Source: Neobacillus cucumis
GTDB lineage: Bacteria > Bacillota > Bacilli > Bacillales_B > DSM-18226
Assembly: GCF_016107705.1 (NCBI RefSeq)
Contig: NZ_JAEHGC010000012.1
Location: forward strand, 1-64,000
Reading direction: 5' to 3'
Length of the DNA stretch: 64,000 nt
Shown: positions 60,334-64,000 of the stretch, piece by piece
Layout: each line of letters starts with the position of its first letter
Numbering within the stretch: position 1 is the first letter of the stretch
Position numbers and translations under genes: made by a program
The notes under the pieces: model-generated
The model's input: only the letters and a program-made list of their open reading frames with translations
Database searches by the model: none
What the model was told of the DNA's origin: nothing

Positions 60334-61260
60334 TTAATCATTTTGAGATGTATAAGTCAGCATTCGTGAGTAAAATTTAAAATGTTCTAAAAACTTCTTT
60401 GTGGTTATTGAAAAATGATTATTCTTTGAGCGTACCCACCCTAAATTTATATTCTCCTGCTCGTAGTTAATTATTTCGACAAGGACTATTTCGCCGCTTA
60501 AAACATGAGGATTATTTTTTAAAGAAAAGTCAGGTACAAAACTAATTCCTAATCCTTCAACAATCGCTTTTTTAATTACCTCTGTACTATCCGTGGTAAA
60601 TAAAATATTCAGAGGTCCAAATTTACTATTTAACTTATTTGCAAAATGTTTTACATAGTCACCATTATATAGAATTACGTTTTGAGACATTAGTTGCTGC
60701 GGAGTTATCGATTTATGTAACGCTAATGGAGAACTTTTGCCTACGGAAACCATCATCTTTCCTTCAAGTATTACCTCAAATAGCAGATCCTCTCTTTTTT
60801 TTAATAAATCTTTGTAAATTGTGATTATACCAATGTCAATCTGATTATTTTGGACGTGTTCAATAATATGCTGGACTGGTTTTTCAGAGATTTCGATATT
60901 CACATTTGGATAGGTCTTTTTAAAAGATGATAATGGTTCTAACAAGAAGAGCATAAAGCCAGGGATAGATGATAATTTTAAATTTCCAGAATGGACATGG
61001 TTAAAATCTTGGGCTTCTTCTTTAAATTCTTGAAGCTTCATTAATACTTCATATGCTTTTTTAATTAACTTTTTTCCTTCATTTGTTGGAACGGCACCAA
61101 GTCGTCGGTTCCTTTTAAATAGTTTAATGCCCAGTTCATCCTCTAATTTAGTAATGGATTGACTGATTCCTGATTGAGAAACATGTAGGTCTTGTGCTGC
61201 TATTGAAATCGAGCCCGTTTCAGCAACCTTTACAATATACTCCAATTGTTCGATATGCAT
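60334..61260 (-). CDS. LysR family transcriptional regulator
   Basis: 308 residues, ATG after AAGGAGAAAATC-type site (AGGAGAAAATCT). N-terminal winged helix: MHIEQLEYIVKVAETGSISI, AAQDLHVSQSGISQSITKLE, LGIKLFKRNRRLGAVPTNEG; effector domain from about 90 on with LSSIPGFMLFLLEPLSSFKK and VEGLGISFVPDFSL. Divergent from the acyl-CoA synthetase gene, whose promoter region (61261-61403) it likely controls, as LysR proteins do. The effector is not known, though an acid or CoA ester is likely from context. Confidence 0.92.
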   Translation of the reverse strand: MHIEQLEYIVKVAETGSISIAAQDLHVSQSGISQSITKLEDELGIKLFKRNRRLGAVPTNEGKKLIKKAYEVLMKLQEFKEEAQDFNHVHSGNLKLSSIPGFMLFLLEPLSSFKKTYPNVNIEISEKPVQHIIEHVQNNQIDIGIITIYKDLLKKREDLLFEVILEGKMMVSVGKSSPLALHKSITPQQLMSQNVILYNGDYVKHFANKLNSKFGPLNILFTTDSTEVIKKAIVEGLGISFVPDFSLKNNPHVLSGEIVLVEIINYEQENINLGWVRSKNNHFSITTKKFLEHFKFYSRMLTYTSQND

Positions 61261-61403
61261 AGATTTTCTCCTTAAAATATAGAAGCTATACTTATATATA
61301 CTTCACTATTGGTTGATTTATTTTAGTTTAAATTATATATATAATAAATTCAAGCAATTAATAATTTTCTAAAAAGAATTTAAAAAGGGGGGAGAAAAAA
61401 AGA

Positions 61404-62915
61404 ATGAATTTGAATGAGAATTTAAAGAACAGTGCAGCAAGATTTCCAAATCGCACCGCTTATACGTTTCTTTATGAAAGTACGACGTATGCAGAACTTG
61501 ATAAAGTAGTAGATTCTGTTGCATCCGGGTTATCTGCTGGAGGCATCAGAAAAGGAGATAAAGTCGCTTTAATGCTAGGTAATTGTCCTGAGTTTTTAAT
61601 TGCTTACTACGGAATCCTTCGAGCAGGTGCAGTGGTTGTCCCGATAAATCCTGACTATACTTCGGGAGAAATATCCTATATTTTATCGAATAGCAAAGCA
61701 AAAGCCGTGATTGCTCATTCGTCATTAGAAACGATAATATCTCCATTGAGAGAGAAACTAGAACATTTGAAGAATGTTATCTTTACAGATTCTACCGAGT
61801 CCGAATGGACATGGGAGTGTCTGATTCAAGAAACAGAAGATATTTTTGAAACCCCTTCCATAGATGAGGATGATTTGGCAGTTATTCTTTATACTTCCGG
61901 AACAACTGGAAAACCTAAAGGCGCCATGCTATCCCATCGAAATATGGCATCCAATGCTGCTTCAGTGTCCCAGCTTGCTGAGTTCACTGAAGCAGATCGT
62001 ATCATTGCGGTTCTTCCCATGTTCCATGTGTTTTCCATGACCGTTTGTATCAACATTCCTATTTCTAGCGGGGCAACCATTGTAATCGTTCCTAAATTTA
62101 GTCCTACCGAGGTTATCAACACGATTAGAAGAGAGAAAGCGACACTGTTTGCTGGTGTTCCAACCATGTTTAGCTTCATGTTGCAGTTGTCAGCGCCAAC
62201 TGCAGCAGATTTCACTTCTATTCGTGCTTGTTTTTCAGGTGGTGCTTCGATTCCACTTGAAATTTTACATAGATTTGAAGAGAGGTATAACGTTCGTATT
62301 TTAGAAGGTTATGGACTTTCTGAAACTGCCCCGGTGACAGCCTTTAATCCATTACGGGGGACCCGCAAACCTGGCTCTGTTGGTGTAGATATACCTGATG
62401 TAAAGAACAAAGTGGTGGATCCTAATGGAATGGAAGTTTCAAGAGGAGAAATTGGAGAATTGATTGTGCAAGGTCCAAATGTAATGATGGGGTATTTAGG
62501 AATGCCGGAAGCTACATCTTCCACTTTGAAAGACGGATGGTTTTACACTGGTGATTTGGCCCGAATGGATGAAGAAGGATACATCTATATCGTTGACCGT
62601 AAAAAAGATATGATCATCGTTGGCGGATACAACGTCTATCCGCGGGAAGTGGAAGAAGTATTATATCAAAACCCGGCAATTGTGGAAGTAGCTGTAATAG
62701 GGATTACGGATAAAGAATATGGAGAGATTGTAAAGGCTTTCATCGTACCTAACGATGAATGTATAACGATGGATGAAATCTTGCATTTCTGCCAGGACAA
62801 GCTTGCAAAGTACAAGCTGCCAAAACAAGTGGAATTTATGAAGGAATTACCTAAGAACAGTACAGGTAAAATTTTGAAACGAGCTTTGCAGGTTGAATAT
62901 GTGGAAGTTAATTAG
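61404..62915 (+). CDS. Long/medium-chain fatty-acid-CoA ligase family (AMP-forming)
   Basis: 503 residues, ATG after AAGGGGGGAG. ANL-superfamily motifs: P-loop LYTSGTTGKPKGAMLSHRNM (about 168), VLPMFHVFSMTVCINIPISS, EGYGLSETAPVTAFNPL, GWFYTGDLARMDEEGYIYIV, DRKKDMIIVGGYNVYPREVE, and catalytic Lys in ELPKNSTGKILKRAL (about 490). Closest in layout to B. subtilis LcfB/YhfL. It makes an acyl-adenylate then acyl-CoA. With the next ALDH gene it suggests oxidation of an aldehyde to acid and activation to CoA; the exact substrate cannot be read. Confidence 0.92.
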   Translation: MNLNENLKNSAARFPNRTAYTFLYESTTYAELDKVVDSVASGLSAGGIRKGDKVALMLGNCPEFLIAYYGILRAGAVVVPINPDYTSGEISYILSNSKAKAVIAHSSLETIISPLREKLEHLKNVIFTDSTESEWTWECLIQETEDIFETPSIDEDDLAVILYTSGTTGKPKGAMLSHRNMASNAASVSQLAEFTEADRIIAVLPMFHVFSMTVCINIPISSGATIVIVPKFSPTEVINTIRREKATLFAGVPTMFSFMLQLSAPTAADFTSIRACFSGGASIPLEILHRFEERYNVRILEGYGLSETAPVTAFNPLRGTRKPGSVGVDIPDVKNKVVDPNGMEVSRGEIGELIVQGPNVMMGYLGMPEATSSTLKDGWFYTGDLARMDEEGYIYIVDRKKDMIIVGGYNVYPREVEEVLYQNPAIVEVAVIGITDKEYGEIVKAFIVPNDECITMDEILHFCQDKLAKYKLPKQVEFMKELPKNSTGKILKRALQVEYVEVN

Positions 62916-62983
62916 TTTGATAGAGAACTTTTCTTAATAATATTTGTGGATTTTTAAAGAGGAAATAACAAGGAGGAATTTCT

Positions 62984-64000
62984 ATGAAATCGACAGTGCA
63001 AACATTGGAATTTCCACTCTTTATAAACGGGGAGTGGAAGCCAGCTGTAAGCGGAGAAACGTTTAATGTAATAAACCCTGCAACTGGTGAAGTCGTGGCG
63101 AAGGTGGCGAAAGCCGGGATAGAAGATGTGGAGGCGGCCGTTTCATCTGCTCGACAGGCTTTTGATTCAGGAGTATGGTCTAAAAAATCTCCACAAGAAC
63201 GTGCTCACGTACTTGTCCAATTTGGAAACAAGATCATTGAACATGCGGAAGAATTGGGTTACTTAGAGTCTATTAGTTCGGGGGCTACAGTTCGGCGTAT
63301 TTCAAACTTAGACATCCTATCCATCGTGGATCTCTTACAGCAAACAGCAAAGTTTACTGTAGAGTATCCGTATGTTGAGTCTCTTCCTACTGTACCAATT
63401 CCTGGACCAAGCAATAACCAAGTCTGGCGTGAGGCGCTTGGTGTTGTAGCAGCTGTGACTGCTTGGAACTTTCCAATGATTTTAGCTATGTGGAAAATTG
63501 CTCCTGCATTGGCTATGGGGAACTCGATAGTAGTCAAACCAGCATCCAATACACCGCTATCTACCTTGAAATTAGCGGAATTGGCAGCTGAAGCAGGAAT
63601 CCCGGCAGGTGTATTCAATGTTGTATCTGGCCCTGGTGCCAGCATTGGAGAAGCTCTTGTCACGCATCCAAGTGTAGACAAAGTGGCTTTTACCGGTTCT
63701 ACAGAAGTAGGGAGCCGCATTATGGAGCAGGCATCTAAAACGATAAAACGCGTCACGCTTGAGTTAGGCGGGAAATCACCTGCAATCGTATTGCCAGATG
63801 CTGACATGAGCATTACCATTCCTGGCATTTTATTCGGATTCTTAACACACTCTGGGCAAGTTTGTGAATCCGGTACGCGTGTATTAGTACATGATTCCAT
63901 TTATGACCAAGTTATTGAACAATTAGCTGGACTTGCAAGCACGATTAAAATTGGAAATCCATTAGATATCGCAACGGGAATGGGACCGATGGTATCTCAG
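62984..64000 (+). CDS. Aldehyde dehydrogenase (3' end beyond window)
   Basis: ATG at 62984 after AAGGAGG; 339 codons are inside the window without a stop. NAD(P)-binding AVTAWNFPMILAMWKIAPAL with oxyanion Asn, LVVKPASNTPLSTLKLAEL, FTGSTEVGSRIMEQASKTIK, catalytic Glu in VTLELGGKSP, and nucleophile Cys in THSGQVCESGTRVLV. A full protein would be about 490 residues. 68 bases after the CoA ligase gene, same strand, with no terminator between: probably one operon. Substrate is unassigned (fatty or aromatic aldehyde). Confidence 0.93.
   Translation, partial: MKSTVQTLEFPLFINGEWKPAVSGETFNVINPATGEVVAKVAKAGIEDVEAAVSSARQAFDSGVWSKKSPQERAHVLVQFGNKIIEHAEELGYLESISSGATVRRISNLDILSIVDLLQQTAKFTVEYPYVESLPTVPIPGPSNNQVWREALGVVAAVTAWNFPMILAMWKIAPALAMGNSIVVKPASNTPLSTLKLAELAAEAGIPAGVFNVVSGPGASIGEALVTHPSVDKVAFTGSTEVGSRIMEQASKTIKRVTLELGGKSPAIVLPDADMSITIPGILFGFLTHSGQVCESGTRVLVHDSIYDQVIEQLAGLASTIKIGNPLDIATGMGPMVSQ

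Noticed and set aside
63259..63900. 213-residue minus-strand frame
   Set aside because: It is the antisense shadow of the aldehyde dehydrogenase gene, whose motifs are clear.

Overview
The window is AT-rich chromosomal DNA of an endospore-forming Bacillaceae bacterium (Bacillus, Peribacillus or Neobacillus type). This rests on gene content: a GerA-type germinant receptor operon, SpoVS, a Spo0E-like phosphatase, a DUF1657 protein, a CotF/DUF3231 protein, Amj, HelD, CcpA (cre) and Zur operators, strong GGAGG ribosome sites and frequent TTG/GTG starts. No rRNA, tRNA, prophage, insertion sequence or CRISPR array was recognised.

Layout. 1-4 kb: small and partly broken genes (a frameshifted gene, a DUF4362 remnant) among copies of a dispersed repeat, then a COG4705 membrane protein divergent from a Zur-controlled zinc-binding lipoprotein (4.4-5.3 kb). 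5.4-16.6 kb: mostly intact genes: quinone oxidoreductase, an ArsB-like permease paired with a three-repeat SH3-like protein, a GNAT enzyme, a three-gene germination receptor operon, a cold-shock protein, a stand-alone IF-3 paralogue and Amj. 16.6-30.3 kb: a decaying region with about ten gene remnants, two partial duplications and about ten copies of the repeat. Inside it lies a MarR-type regulator with an SDR, two NAD(P)H oxidoreductases and a truncated aldo/keto reductase, three matching operators and a dead divergent alcohol dehydrogenase. 30.4-58.3 kb: conserved genes with almost none of that repeat: glutamate dehydrogenase followed by 2-oxoglutarate dehydrogenase E1 and E2, an acyl-CoA thioesterase, an alanine:cation symporter, a TRIC channel, MpsC, CstA with YbdD, SpoVS, HelD, a GH18 lipoprotein, a KtrB-type potassium channel and CBO0543-family membrane proteins. 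58.5-60.3 kb: a second small decayed patch with the repeat. 60.3-64 kb: a LysR regulator divergent from an acyl-CoA synthetase and an aldehyde dehydrogenase that runs off the window.

How the parts fit. Glutamate dehydrogenase and the OdhAB pair would take glutamate to 2-oxoglutarate and succinyl-CoA. Cre sites lie at glutamate dehydrogenase, CstA and the alanine symporter, so amino-acid and pyruvate use here looks catabolite-repressed. The MarR cluster looks like a quinone/electrophile detoxification regulon whose outer members have died. The most unusual items are the IF-3 paralogue with an apparent AUA start at ideal spacing from its ribosome site, a dispersed element with paired CTAACGGG motifs around a variable hairpin that repeatedly abuts truncated genes, and several other repeat types (a 52-bp triplet, a ~21-bp CTATCCGC array, and two matching hairpins bracketing helD).
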